From contig JBAIAC010000027.1 in the NCBI GenBank assembly GCA_037349315.1, positions 16,043,501 through 16,107,500 of the forward strand: a stretch of DNA of 64,000 bases, in the 5' to 3' direction. Numbering within the stretch: position 1 is the first letter of the stretch; every line of letters begins with the position of its first letter. The position numbers were made by a program, and so were the translations under genes. Under the pieces are notes generated by a model. It was not told the DNA's origin and ran no database searches. It saw only the letters and a program-made list of their open reading frames with translations. The DNA comes from Chelydra serpentina. Its lineage: Eukaryota; Chordata; Testudines; Chelydridae. Positions 1 through 14,100 of the stretch are shown piece after piece.

Positions 1-113
1 TACTGCATCCTTCAGAGAGAGAGCAAAAGTGTGTGTTCGTGAGAGAGAGATCGATCATAGTCAGCTTTCCAAGTTGTCTTTGTGTGTAACTGGTTGTTTG
101 ATCTTTTAATCAG
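1..113 (+). other. intron end upstream of first visible exon
   Basis: Partial intron of ZZEF1, ending in a CAG acceptor at 111-113. GA/GT-rich at its start. No open reading frame that would fit the gene. Confidence 0.5.
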
Positions 114-162
114 GGTATAAAAGGATTTTATTTTAATGAATATTCTCAAGCTGAAAAGAAAG
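114..162 (+). CDS. ZZEF1: ZZEF1 exon 1 of window (candidate)
   Basis: Acceptor TTTAATCAG, donor AAG|GTATGT. Only one frame is open ([16 protein letters not shown]). It ends with one leftover base that completes a glycine codon with exon 2, so the phase fits. Short (49 nt), and its upstream phase cannot be tested because the preceding exon is outside the window. This is the least certain exon of the model. Confidence 0.6.
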
Positions 163-3100
163 GTATGTCTCTTAAAATGGTACTTGCATCAGAGCAGTGC
201 TAGCAGTAGAATTTGAAATCCTTGTGATCCTTCCAAGAACCAAAGGTGATGTCACCTTGGAGAAGGAAGTGTGTAATCCTGCATGGGCTGTTGGCTCTAT
301 AGTAAGATGGTAAAAGTGTTTGCATCTCTATTAAGTTTATCTAGTGGTGTTAGTCTTTTTCTTTCTACAACAAGTTCCTGAATTTTTTTCTCTGTCCAGT
401 TTTACTGAGAGTATAATGACATTTATTTATAATTTTTGTTAACTTTTTTGTCGTATCTGTATCATGTAGTGTAACTCAGACTTAGGTACAATTCTTTTGT
501 TTTTGCTTTCGATAAATAAACTTCTCTGGATGTTTATTGTAGGTTTAAACATGAACCTGGTCTAGCATAGGGCAGTAAAATGTCTTTCTGTGGGTATCAA
601 CTTAAGCTTTACTTCTGTCAGACATGTTTTAGTCTCTGTAGTTACAAATAAGGTTAATATGACTGAAAGTGATGTGTTTTTTGGTTTTGTTTTTTTGGAG
701 TTTTCGGTTTGTATACATTGCTCATTTAACAGTATTTTGTGTATGGTCAATATCGCCATTTCCTTCTGTGTAGTCAGTTTCCCTTTTGTTTGTTTGGATT
801 TTCACTCAGCAACATGGGAAGAAAAACATTTTAAAATAGGAAAATGTGATTGCAAAACCACAATTAGCATGCAGACTTAGCAAGAGGTGTAGTACCAAAA
901 AATATTTTTAATCAGTTTTTTAGAATTGACTTCATCTCAGATTGATGGTATCACTTTAACCACTTGTCTCCAGTCCTGAATTACTGGATGTTTTTAGCAG
1001 GCATGCAGGTGTGAACCTAATGTAGAGAAATACATTCACCAGACTGAACTGCTGGTTCTGGTGTATGACAAATGTAAATATGTTACGCATTAAAATATTG
1101 TTACTACAACATTATGCTCAGAATTCTGGAAAGTCTTCTGTTTCCTACAGCAACTGTATCTCTGGCTTCTCATATAATAAAAGTGGTATTTAGTATTCTT
1201 TCATGTGCGGTGAACTCTTTAATTCAAAATGTGTGTGTTTTGACACTTAGGGGTCTTCCAGCTGTAACAATTCTTAATTTCTTGTCTTTGTACACTTAAT
1301 TTCAACTGTAATGTTGCAATAACATGGATTTTGCATTTGTTTCCTTTGTACAAGGTAAAAAGATCCTGTGGTGGTGTGAATCTTTGTTTTTTTCTTAATT
1401 TTTTACCCTCTCTCTGTGTAAAGAATTTAGAATGCCATTGGCAAACAGGCTCTATATTTGTTTTATAGCTCTGATAAACCTGTTGATTTGCTTGTTCAGG
1501 AAAGCCGCTCCAGCTAACCCTTCAGGCATGTGATGTAAAAGGAAAGGAAGATAAATCAGGGCCTGAAAACCTCCTTGTTGAGCCATGGACAGGGGATGGT
1601 AAGCGTATAGTCTTTTGTTTATGGTTTTTAGTAGTGGTTCAGAGCTGTACATTTTCACACTGCTTGACAGTTAGAAAAAAGGAACTACGGTAGACACAGT
1701 GCTTCTAAATGGTAATTCTCACTCACAGGGAATTTCTCTTAGGAACTGTTCCTTCCCCTGAAACAAGTTTGGTATCTTAGGTCGGGTTATTGGTGCATTA
1801 GTTGAAAATGAATAGCAGGCTGGTGTGAAGACTGCACAGCAGAGCAGCATCACTAGGGGCTTCCCAAACACTGATGGAGGGATGGAAGAAAAAATCATAT
1901 ATAATATCCTTGGGTGGCTGAATATTTTGGTTTTAAGAGTGAACAATCCTTTAATTGTTGATGTCTATCTTAGTCAAAATATTATTACAAATCAGAAATA
2001 ACAGTGTAAATGAGGCAGTAAATAATGACTCTGCAAGTCAAAGCAATGTGCACTTCTCTAGAATGCCTTTTGAGGTGCTTAGTGCACAACATACTTGGGG
2101 GCATGTAACTTGTGCACTCCAGAGGTGGCATGCACGTTGGAAATCGGTTGGTCTTTCTTGAGGTTGTTTGCAGTCAAAGTTTGGGGGTGTTTGCATTGAA
2201 AAGTTTTGTTTCTTCCACTTATTCAGCCTCTAGCTGAAGTGAACAGGTAACATTGCCCTGGCATTTTGCTTTGATGCCACCGATTAAACTTCAGGATATT
2301 GTAACAAAAGGAGGGATCTATAGCTCATGTTCTTCTGAAGTTTTTCTTTCATTTAAGAGGAAAGGGAGGAGGTAGAATGGTCTTGACAATGTTATTCTGG
2401 CTTTCAGAAAAGCTATCATTTAGATAACTAAACACTATCATTCAGTGGTACCAATAACATTCAATGGGAGTGACTTTTCACTAAAACGTAGCAGTTGTAA
2501 GAATTATTTCCTGTTACTGATAGTACAGTCTCAGGAGAGACTGTGGCTGTGAAGACATGGTCCTGAGGAAGGATATACAAACACAACACTGTGTTGTATG
2601 TGCACCTTTTGATGCAGCATCATCTTTTATAAGCAGAATTACTAATGCCAGCATTATAATTTACTATTTCATTTGGACTCAAGTCTCATTCACTGGCTGA
2701 ATCTTTGCTATAAAACAGAGTGCTGAGTTTTGTTTTACTCCTCATTATAATTCTGTATTCATTTACTTTAAGGTGACAGTCCTCTAAACCTCATCCTTTT
2801 TTCATTGTTCCTTTAGGTTTTCTTACTGAGACTGGAAAGACCAGAGCAAGTATCATTCTTTCTACAGGAACTGAATCTACCTTCCAGGTGACACAAATTA
2901 GAATAAAGGTAAGGAACTTGTTTGCATTATTCAAGCAGATTCTTGGATTAATGCTTTTTTCTTGGTGGTGGAATTTAGACAGTTATTCACCTTTGATTGA
3001 ATGTACAGCTTTGTGATTAATTTGCAAGAAATTTGGTCCTCATGGAGTGACAGCAGTTTGGGTTTTGTTTTGTATTTGCATGAGTCACAGGAAACTTGTA

Positions 3101-6100
3101 CAAAAATAAAAATTTCATCTGGTTACAGAATGCTGCCACATAGAGCATTTCATCTATTTTATGTTGCTTTTGTCTCTATCTTATTCAGCCGAATGAGGTA
3201 TTTCTAGCTCTTGTGTATGTAATATAATGCTTGCCATGTATTTAAACAGCAACATTACTCTGGTGTGGAAGTAAAAACTTATGCCCCAAACATTGGTAGA
3301 ATCTCATAGCAGAAAGGAAGCTGTGATGAGGTTTTTACAGCTTGCTTTTCCATTGTTGAAACTATAGCTTACTTTCCCAAAGCATGTGTGCATGCATTGT
3401 AATGCCCACCTGAATTGAGGATGACTAGATTCCTGTGCCCCAAACATTTGGTAGAAGCGACAAAGTGGCACCTTATAGACTAACAGACGTATTGGAGCAT
3501 AAGCTTTCGTGGGTGAATACCCACTTCAGATGCATGCAGTGGGACTCCAATACGTCTGTTAGTCTATAAGGTACCACAGAACTCTTTGTCGCTTCTACAG
3601 ATCCAGACTAACACGGCTACCCCTCTAATACCAAGCATTTGGTAGAATCTCATAGCAGGAAGGAAGACTAGACTCTTGTGCTTGTAAGTTCTCATCATTT
3701 GGGGATGGAGGAGAGGCCAATATCTAAACTGTTTAAAAATTATAGTGCAATACCACCTGGATACAATTAAAAAAAAAAAAAAAAAAAGTTTTGCCACCGC
3801 TTTTTGTATAAAACAGCAGAAAAGCAAATTGAATCAAAGTTAAGATGCAGGTTTTTCTTTCTTGCTTGGCTCCAGGCGAGATGGTGGCTAAAATGAAACT
3901 TAGCTGTGAGTTTGAGCCTTAATCTTTCAGAGATGTTTAATCTTTCTGAAACATTTCCTGTGTCATGTTCCTTTAAAAATGAGAAAATAAATAATATGAT
4001 TCCAAAGAATCACAGATCAATTTTGCTGGTCTCTAGTTTGATTTGAGTAACTCTTCCTTTATAAGCAGAAACATCATTTTATCATTATCCTAGTTTTCTC
4101 TGTGTTGCTCTAGCATTATGTTCTCCTTTCAGGTTCGGAAAGGTGCTATTGGGGCCCAGTGTGGGTTGGTGTTTGCTTACAACAGCTCTTCAGAAAAATT
4201 TCATGCAGAGGAACATTTTAAAAAATTTGAAAGCTATGACAAGTGGAAGCTACAAGAATTCAGGCAATTTTTAAAAAACAGGTAAAGGTGGGCAGGGTGG
4301 TAACGAAAATTTTAAAAATTAATGTTGCAGCAAACCTTCTCCACCCTCTTATAAAAGTCAGAGTGTGAATGAGGTGGGAGAAGTAGTCTTTAAGTGACAT
4401 TTCTTTGTGCCTACTGATGTAGCTGCAAATAAAGTCACTTGCCACTGAACACCTAAAGGTCTACATTTAACACTTAATCATGACCTGCCCAAATCTCTAT
4501 TTGATATTTTTTAGAAGCTGATTCCTAATAGCTGTATTGTTGCCTTTCTCTACAAGTATGCTGTAAAATTATTGACTTGACTTTAAAAATAAAATAAAAA
4601 TTCTATGGCAGACATGCATTTGCTGGAGTCTGTGCACATGAAATGTTTCTGCTACGTTTTCCTGAATCTTTAATTTTTCTAACAGGTAAAAATAGAATCA
4701 TAGAATCTCAGGGTTGGAAGGGACCTCAGGAGGTCATCTAGTCCAACCCCCTGCTCAAAGCAGGACCAACCCCAACTAGATCATCCCAGCCAGGGCTTTC
4801 TCAAGCCTGACCTTAAAAACCTCTAAGGAAGGAGATTCCACCACCTCCCTAGGTAACCCATTCCAGTGCTTCACCACCCTACTAGTGAAAAAGTTTTTCC
4901 TAATATCCAACCTAAACCTCCCCCTCTGCAACTTGAGACCATTACTCCTTGTTCTGTCATCTTCTACCACTGAGAACAGTCTAGATCCATCCTCTTTGGA
5001 ACCCCCTTTTAGGTAGTTGAAAGCAGCTATCAAATCCCCCACTCACTCTTCTCTTCTGCAGGCTAAACAATCCCAGTTCCCTCAGCCTCTCCTCATAAGT
5101 CATGTGCTCCAGCCCCCTAATCATTTTTGTTGCCCTCCGTTGGACTCTTTCCAATTTATCCACATCCTTCTTGTAGTGTGGGGCCCAAAACTGGACACAG
5201 TACTCCAAATGAGGCCTCACCAGTGCCGAATAGAGGGGGGATAATCACGTCCCTCGATCTGCTGGAAATGCCCCTACTCATACAGCCCAAAATGCCGTTA
5301 GCCTTCTTGGCAACAAGGGCACACTGTTGACTCATATTCAGCTTTTCGTCCACTGTAACCCCTAGGTCCTTTTCTGCAGAACTGCTGCCCAGCCATTCGG
5401 TCCCTAGTCTGTAGCAGTGCATGGGATTCTTCCGTCCTAAGTGCAGGACTCTGCACTTGTCCTTGTTGAACCTCATCAGATTTCTTTTGGCCCAGTCCTC
5501 TAATTTGTCTAGGTCCCTCTGTATCCTGTCCCTACCCTCCAGCGTATCAACCACTCCTCCCAGTTTAGTGTCATCTGCAAACTTGCTAAGGGTGCAGTCC
5601 ACACCATCCTCCAGGTCGTTGATGAAGATATTGAACAAAACCGGCCCCAGCACCGACCCTAGGGGCACTCCACTTGATACCGGCTGCCAACTAGACACGG
5701 AGCCATTGATCACTACCCGTTGGGCACGACCATCCAGCCAGTTTTCTATCCACCTTACCGTCCATTCATCCAGCCCATACTTCTTTAACTTGCTGGCAAG
5801 AACACTGTGGGAGACTGTATCAAAAGCTTTGCTAAAGTCAAGAAATAGCACATCCACTGCTTTCCCCTCATCCACAGAGCCAGTTATCTCATCATAGAAG
5901 GCAATTAGGTTAGTCAGGCATGACGTGCCCTTGGTGAATCCATGCTGACTGTTCCTGATCACTTTCCCCTCCTTTAAGTGGTTCAGAATTGATTCCTTGA
6001 GGACCTGTTCCATGATTTTTCCAGGGACTGAGGTGAGACTGACTGGCCTGTAGTTCCCCGGATTAATAAAGAATGTCCTATCATAGAAAGGGTCCTTAGG

Positions 6101-9100
6101 AGGTCATCTAGTCCAACCCCCTGCTCAAAGCAGGACCAATCCCCAATTTTTGCCCCAGATCCCTAAATGGCCCCCTCAAGGATTGAACTCACAACCCTGG
6201 GTTTAGCAGGCCAATGCTCAAACCACTGAGCTATCCCTCCCCCCCCTAGTTGGGTAACATAGCAGTGGGGCAATTCCTAAGTTTTTTTTATTATAACTTT
6301 GGTTGATCTGCTTTTATCTGCAGAAGTAATTGTTCATGTGATGAGCTGGGAGAGGATGATCCTGTTGGCTGGTTTGAGGTGGAAGAAGAATGGGATGAAG
6401 TGGATATCAAAATGCAGCAGTGCAGAATTTCCCAAGTAAGAAATAATTAGAACAGACTGACTCAGGTGTGAATGAGGAAATGATCATCTTCCTCCTTTCT
6501 TGAAGACCAGTTAAATCATCATCAGGTTTTTGTTACCCAAGAAGAGGCATTGAGGAGAGCTAAAAAGTCTGAGAGCCATGGGTGCTAAGGCCACAGTTTA
6601 TTTATATTTAGCATGGACATTACTGTCTCAAAAGTGTAATAAGTTTCCACTCACTTTATTGTGTCAAGAGGATGAGTTCCACTGTAAGCCTAATGATTAG
6701 AACACAAAACAAACTGCCTAATCACAGTTCTTCTATATTCTAATTTGCTCACTTTTAATTACTACAAAATAAAGACTAGATTCTGCAACCCTTATTCATG
6801 ATAAGTAGCACCTTGTTCCTTGAATAATTCCATGGATTTCAATTGAACTAATTGAGTACTGCAGTACTCAGCATTTTAATTTGCAGCAATTACAAGTGAA
6901 ACTTGTCTTCCAGTGCATGTTGTTTCGGGTTCGATTTTAATTTGGTTTCAGGATCCCAAATCTCTTCTTCAAGGGGGAGAAAATACCAGCGGTGGCTGCT
7001 CAGGGCCAAAAGTGAAAAGTCTCCATTGCATAATGGAATCCAGAACATGCCATTTCCTTATTCAGTAGCTGTCTGAACTGTTATGCGTGTACTGTACATA
7101 TGTGTTCCCCAAATTTTGTGATTACAGATAAAAAAATACCTTTGGAGTCTGGGGATGCATTCTTTAATGGATACTCTCCGCTTCAGGTTCTTTATACTAA
7201 TGTGGAAAGAATTACAAGTTAAATGCGTGTATATATATTTAATTTACATTGACTGTTTATCCTCTACTTGTTTATATATTAAGCTAATGATTTTCCATTT
7301 GCAAGGAAACTTGGCTCTATAAGATTAAGAAATAGAACACAGTTTACAAAATGAATTAGATTGGTAATGAAATGACTGAGTTTGCAGGTGAAAATGGCAG
7401 TCACAGAACCCCCCTAGTATGTAGCTCAAATAGAACCTTCAAAATTAAAGTGTTTTACAGAAATGCGGGGTGGGGTGGTAGGCCAGGACACACTGATTTT
7501 GCCTGAATAATATCATAGGATCTTAAACGTTTGTGTGGCTCTCACTCAGTGCTACCAACTGAGCTATAAGCTGCCACTAAGTGGCTAGCATCTTTTTTAA
7601 TATTGTTATTCACTGTGCTGATATTCTGTAATGCTATTCTAATTGTGGATTTTGCTAATGTTGGGCTTTAATAATGAAACGGTGTTGCATGGGCAAGCAA
7701 AATATGGAGGAAAATACGCACAACCTGCACAAGATGTGAGGCTCTTGAAATCCGGATTTATGAACAGCGCTTGTGCTATTTCTATTTCTCTATACAGTAT
7801 TTAATGGTGAAGTTCTTGTGCACAAGGCAAGACACAGCAGAGCGCCTAGGAGTTCAAGGCCTGAATGTTCTGGGGTATCTTCGGCCTGTGGTAGGGGAGC
7901 CCAAAAGAAGCATGAACTGTCTGAAATGCAAAGCAACAGATGACGGCATTTGTGGAACAACCCTTCTCCTGAAGACACTTCATTTCATCCAACAACTTGC
8001 ACAGGACCTAGTATGTTTCTCTCCACATTTGTTCACTTCTTTAAAGCATGTGGTTATGTTACAAGAATAATTGGTGGTACACCAAAGACAAACTTAAGAG
8101 GCATCATAAAATAATGTAGTGGCCAGAGAAGCAAGCTGTAACTACATACAGTGGTAAATGGAAAATGACTTTTAGTATACTAAGATGCCTTATAAGAGGG
8201 CACTTAAAATAAGTTAGGAATATGTCTTCTTTAAGAGAACCAGACTTGAACTGCATTTCCATATCTCACACATTATGATAAAGTGCTTAGTGGGATTAAT
8301 GCAACATATATAAAAGTTCCACTGCCTTTTAAATAGCCCCGCAGTATCTCTTGGAAGCATACAGGAGGATTAGAACAGGTGTATAGACTAGAACTTGTTC
8401 TCCACTATTTGAGTGAATTAGATTTGTGAGAAAGTTGGGACGTACAAAAGGAAGTGAAAACTGTTAGTCTGACACAACAAAAAGAAAAGATATAGCTGGC
8501 TCATCTTAATGGGAGCCTGACCACGTTGTGTCCTGAGGCTGCAGTGGCATTTCAGATGCAGCTTGATATTTCTTTCATACTCCCATATGTTGCAGTTTTC
8601 ATTGTGTTTTTTGTAAACATGCCTTGTGTAGAGTGAATTCTTCAATCCTATATTTTCTTTGCCTCTTTTAGGTTCAGCAAAAAGAAAGTGGATTAAAGTA
8701 CAGATCATTCTTGGACTTCACAGGCCTTGACTTGCAGCTTTTCTGGAATTTTTACAATAAACTACACCAAAAGTAGGGCCCTCCTCCATCACAAAGTTAG
8801 CCATAAATATGTTTACATAAAGTGCATTTTATTCAGCTGCTGTTTTCTGCCGTTAAGCCGAAGTAGCTGATATTTTCCCTTCTCTCTGTGTTTTGTCATC
8901 CTTTTTTTTTTTTTTTTTTTTTTTTTTAAGCTATAACATTACATAGATGCGTGTAACCTTTAAGTTTCAGTACTGTAAGTTTGATTCCTGTTTAGGGGGT
9001 GTTCTTTTTTGAGTCCTTGTCTGTGTTTTCTTTATTCAGAGGATCTCTTAGCGTCTCTGTCTCATAGAGCAGAGACAGCGACGCTTGCTTTAGCATAGCA

Positions 9101-11096
9101 GTGTGTGCTGGAAATGAGCTCTTCCTGTGAAGATTTTACTCTCGTTTGTTTTCCTTTTAGCCCCAGGGAAGAATGTCTCTTTGCCCAGACTGTGCTACTG
9201 CAGCTTCTTCAAAGCTGCTTTTCTGTGCTTACTGGAAACAATAAAACTATTAAATCTCAGGAAGCTTCTCAAAGCAAAACTTCTGGCCAAACAGAAGCTG
9301 CAGTAGAGCTCTACAGGCATTTGTGTGAAGGTTTGTTAATATGCTGTCACTTACCAACTTCTTTATTATTGTTTTGTTTTAAAGAAGGAGTTTTACACTA
9401 GTGTGAACTTGGAAAAAGTATTTTCCAAAACCCAAGCCAGCTGCTGTTTCAGATTGTTGTGCTTTATTGCTATTTTAGATCAATGGGTTTAGCTGAGAGC
9501 TTGCTTCTGTACTTTTATTTGAGCCTCTGGTGAAGTGATCTTGCATCTGTCCTGATAATATGTTGCCTGAAATGGTTGCAATGGCAAATTATATCAGTGG
9601 AGCTGTATCTACTTGCACCAGTAGAGAATTTGGTCCTTTGACTTCAGTACTGGAATAAGTAGAAGGATTAGATCTGTTTATATTGAGTATTTCTAACCAC
9701 TCATCACTGGGCTAGAATGAATCCACATGGTCAGGAAAGTACAAGTGAAATCCTGGCCCCATTGAAGTTGATCGGAATATTGTCATTGACTTCTTTGGAG
9801 CCAGTACTTTGCCCTATATATTTAAGTGCAATGTTTCCAATAACTAGTATATGTAGTAAGAAATTATTAAAAACATAATTTCCCCCCTCCTCCCTCAGTT
9901 TTGACAATTGGTGTTATAAATAAATATAACATTGAAGGTCTTGAAGTGAATCAAATCGTTTGAATCAGAGGTCTTCTCGTAAGATCTTTCCTGCTGGGAT
10001 TCAAAAGGCTTTCTCATATGTTTGTGTAGACAATCCTTAAGTAACATTTAGTTTGCAGCAAGCTGGGTTGAAATCTATCCTTTACTAGCATGCTGTCCAT
10101 GTGGACTCCGCTGACACAGTAATAGTTTCTTACTGCGCCTTTGCTCCTACTCCCATATCAAAGTGGGGTAGATCAGAGTGGACTAAGGAACTGTTAGAGC
10201 ATGTTAACAGGGTCCATATGGACAGTTGTTGCACAGCAGGCTACCTGAATGTAGATTTACATCCCAGCTTGTTGCAAGCTAGATGTTCTTGAAGATCAAT
10301 CCTTACATGTATAGGTGATGAGTATTTTATGTGCTTTGGAAAGACTAGTGTCATGGAAAATAAATGAAATTTTATAGTGTATTAAAGATATATACTTGGT
10401 TATTGATTTGAAATTGTAACACTGTTTCTTTTTTTTGTGAGCAGTAGTGGACATGAGCGATAGCAACTTTGCACCCATGACAATGCTAAAGCAGGAAGTT
10501 AAGAACACATTGCTCAATGGAGCAGCTATTTTTTTCCCAGATAGACAGACCAGACGGGACCAGCTCTTCACCATGATGGTAAACCGTGCACTGAGAAGTG
10601 ATTGCTTTTGGTTTTGTTAGAATTATTTTCTAAGGTATCTTATCTTAATGCAGAAAAGAAAGCTGGTATCTGTTTATCCCTCTTTTTTCCCCACAATCAC
10701 TTCATTCCAGATGAGGCGAGCTTGCCTTTACCTTTTCCATAAAGTAGTAGTTTCAGTTCAGATGGTCTGTCTTAGAATGTCAACCTTCAAAGGAAGGCTC
10801 TTTTATACTCTCAAAAGTGACTGTTTAAAGAGGGAGACATGGCCTTGTGAAGTTCCATATTAGTAGTCTTTCAGTGATAGGCTCTGCTTACTTTACAAAT
10901 AAATCTTGTACATATAATAACCCCCGTTTTATGTAGGAGGAAACGTGAGGCACAGGATGCAGTGACTTTTTACATATGTTCTAGTGTCCAAGTCTGTGTG
11001 AGAACTTAAAAGAATACTGTTAAAATATTTTATATCCTGTTTTTCCTCATGATTTAGAACCTGTTGGAATACTGAAAGTGTAAAATTCACGTGCTG

Positions 11097-11133
<37 letters not shown>

Positions 11134-14100
11134 TCTTGCATGTGCATATGGGTCTGTAGGATTTCTTACATGTGATGGGATACTACATTCATAGTATAAA
11201 AATAAAATTTTGGGTAAGCACAGTAGCATTTAGAAAAGAGACAATTAGGAGATGCAAGGAAAAGTGATTTAAATGCCATTTTAAAATCAAGATTTGCTTA
11301 GTGGCAGAGAATTTAAAAATCCAATTTCAATGGGGACTGAATTTTTTAAAAACACTTTTACAAACCAAGGATAAAGCTCAGAAAATGGGTATTTTTCATA
11401 ATGAAAATGCAGACCAAACATCTCTTGGAGTTGTGCAAATACTAATCCTTCTGTAGTCCGCAAAAAGTATTTCCTGGTGCTGTCATTCTTTGTACTTCTT
11501 TGCTATTACAAAAAACGTGTTTGTTTTTTTTAAACAAAACCTCTTCCATTTCCTAGAAAAACATCACAGAACAGGAACATAAGCAATCTGTGCATCTCAC
11601 CTTCAGATCCCTTTGTATGTACTTCAGGTAAGGAACTTTGATATTTATTGAAAAATAACTTTTTTCTCTGCTTATCTTCATCCTACCTATCCTTTTCAAT
11701 AATTCCACATTCTTCTGAAAAAAGAAATGCAAGTCAGCAAAATTGTTAATGCACTTTCTCTTTAAGAGAATACAAATCTATACATCTTACTAATATTGAC
11801 TAGCTCAGAAAGCAATAACAAAAGATTGCCCAAGGGTAAAAATAATTACTGAGGCTGTGGTATATTGCTCAAAATCTCTAAGCAGCATTGTTTACTGTTT
11901 TATCCTTGATCAATTTTTTTCAAACTACTGTTGTCCTTGAAAACAGTTGGTATTTGTTTATATCTTTAAAATACCTTCACACTGATAAATGTATAGAACA
12001 TTTGATTTTTCCTTCAGAAATGGTGTGCAAATTATCTCTTCAGATTATCATCACAACAGGGCATCTGTTTCAGACTTCTGTCATTAGCTGTTACTCAGTA
12101 AGCTCTATCTTTTGCAGTGATCAGGATCCAGGTGGACTTTTATTGTTACCAGATAAGGAAGTTTCTGAGGACTTTGACATCCACCAAGTGCTGTCAGTCA
12201 TGGATACCCTTCTGTTGGTGGCAGCGAGAGAGGTAGCTATCCTTTGAGATTGTCTATTCTCACTACTTTTCTGCCTGCTTTTCTACAGTGGTATGCTCTC
12301 AAAGGCATGTTGCACATGAAGAGCCTGAAGCCAGTAGTTAATGGGACTATTCACATGAGTAAAATTAATTTTGTAGGATTGGGCCCCCACTAATTGAAAT
12401 ATATGTAAGCAGTAACAACATTTAATATTCAGAAACAAGGCAACATACTGAATAGGTTGCCTTAGGGAGTTTTTCCATAGAGTTCCATAGTACCTGCCTT
12501 GAAGCTGTAAAATAATTGAGCTAATTAAACCAGATTGAAGGGTGGGAACCAGTCATGCTACCATAGGCTGAAAGATCTGTGCTTGAGAAAGTAAGGACTT
12601 TTCACATGAAAATAATTAGCCTATGTTACAGAATGTGCTGAAAGCCTTAATCGATTGCCCCAAATAAGTTGTAACTACTTAGACATGTTTCATGTTCATC
12701 TTACTGAGTTACTAAAACAGCTTTCAAATATCACTTCTTTATGAATTTTTTTTTTTAACCACTAGCAGTTCATATATGACTAGTCTCTTGCTTTTCATCT
12801 TCTTTTGTGGCAGGTGGTGTGCGGTGGGGAGGAGGGTGTTGTATCACATAATCCGTCACACTGCAGTGCATGGGATATCATTGCTGTATTATTGCTTTTC
12901 AGTGTGAAATGATGATGCTGGATGTTGCCCAGCAGGAGAGTGGCATAGTACTGTCATCCTTATTCTGGTCTGTACAGGGAAGCCTCCTTTCATGGTGCTA
13001 CCTACAACTTAAGGGCAATGATAATACAGCCAAGAGTCTTGCCATGGAAATTCTTAAAAAATGTAAGTTCCAGAGCTGAGTCAATGCCTAGTATATACAA
13101 TAATGCAGGACTTTAAAATATGATCTCAAGAAGCAGATTAGCATTTTTCTCTCTAGACACTCATCATGGTATCTGAAGCATCCTTATAATTACAGGATTC
13201 AATTTCAAAAAAATTTCAAAATTGGCCCAGAGCCATCTGGACCAATTTCCAGTTATCAGTATGGTGAAAGTTGTTGTATTATTGTTACATCTGAGGAGTC
13301 TGTAGAATCATGAGAAACTAATTTGGACCAAAAATTTCACTGGCTATTGGATCTATGAAGAAACAAAATGTAGTTACAGGCTTCCTTTTAGATATTTTTC
13401 CTTAGTTGTCCCATTATTAGGGCATCTTCCCTCCATCTCCCTCAAAAGTAATATCTCCCCTGGCTGAGACAGCATGTTATTTTCGTAGATGTGGATAATC
13501 ACAAGAAAAGCTGAACTCATTTTGTCTGTAGTAAAACCTAATAATCTAGGCATTTCTAAGGTGCCTATCCCCATAGCATGCTTTGTGTCAGCACAGCACC
13601 CCAAGGTTATTTGAATAACTACTTGGGCCGTAAATTTAATGGTTGAGTGGTATTAAATTTGTACTTTGTAACGTTGGGCTATTTCTAAATTCAAACCTGG
13701 ATTATATTCTATAATTTTATTTTTATACTAGTTATGTATTCAATCATTTTATTCATATTCATTCAGCTAAAAGTTGCTGGCCGTGCTCATAATTCATGTT
13801 TCATTCCTTAGTGTAACAACCCTCCAGGAAAATCACATGTTGACAGTAGGGTTATTGAAACAGGGATTTTAGCTGAAGGAGGCTTAGTTTGATTACAATA
13901 CTAGTTTCTTTATGAATTGTGCTTTCGGTGGTGTTAGTGACAGTGTCCTATTGCCAGATGTGGATATGTGCATACATTTTTTGTGTCCCAACTGCCTTGT
14001 CTCTTTTGAATGTAAGTTCCTTGCGGCAACACCTGTCTTTCTCTATTTTGCACAACATCAACCCTACTAGAGCTGCATAGTAAAAACAGAGGCTCCCAGT

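Noticed and set aside
590..880. 96-residue frame in intron 1 as an extra exon or nested gene
   Set aside because: AT-rich, Phe/Val-biased, no splice sites in phase with exons 1 and 2.
5156..6013. Reverse-transcriptase frame as a possible host gene
   Set aside because: It is the core of a 5'-truncated CR1 with two frameshifts and the CR1 3' UTR directly attached.
8672..8775. TAG after CACCAAAAG as a possible gene end
   Set aside because: The TAG overlaps a GT donor (CAAAA|GTAGGG), and splicing to 9161 restores the frame and continues the protein.
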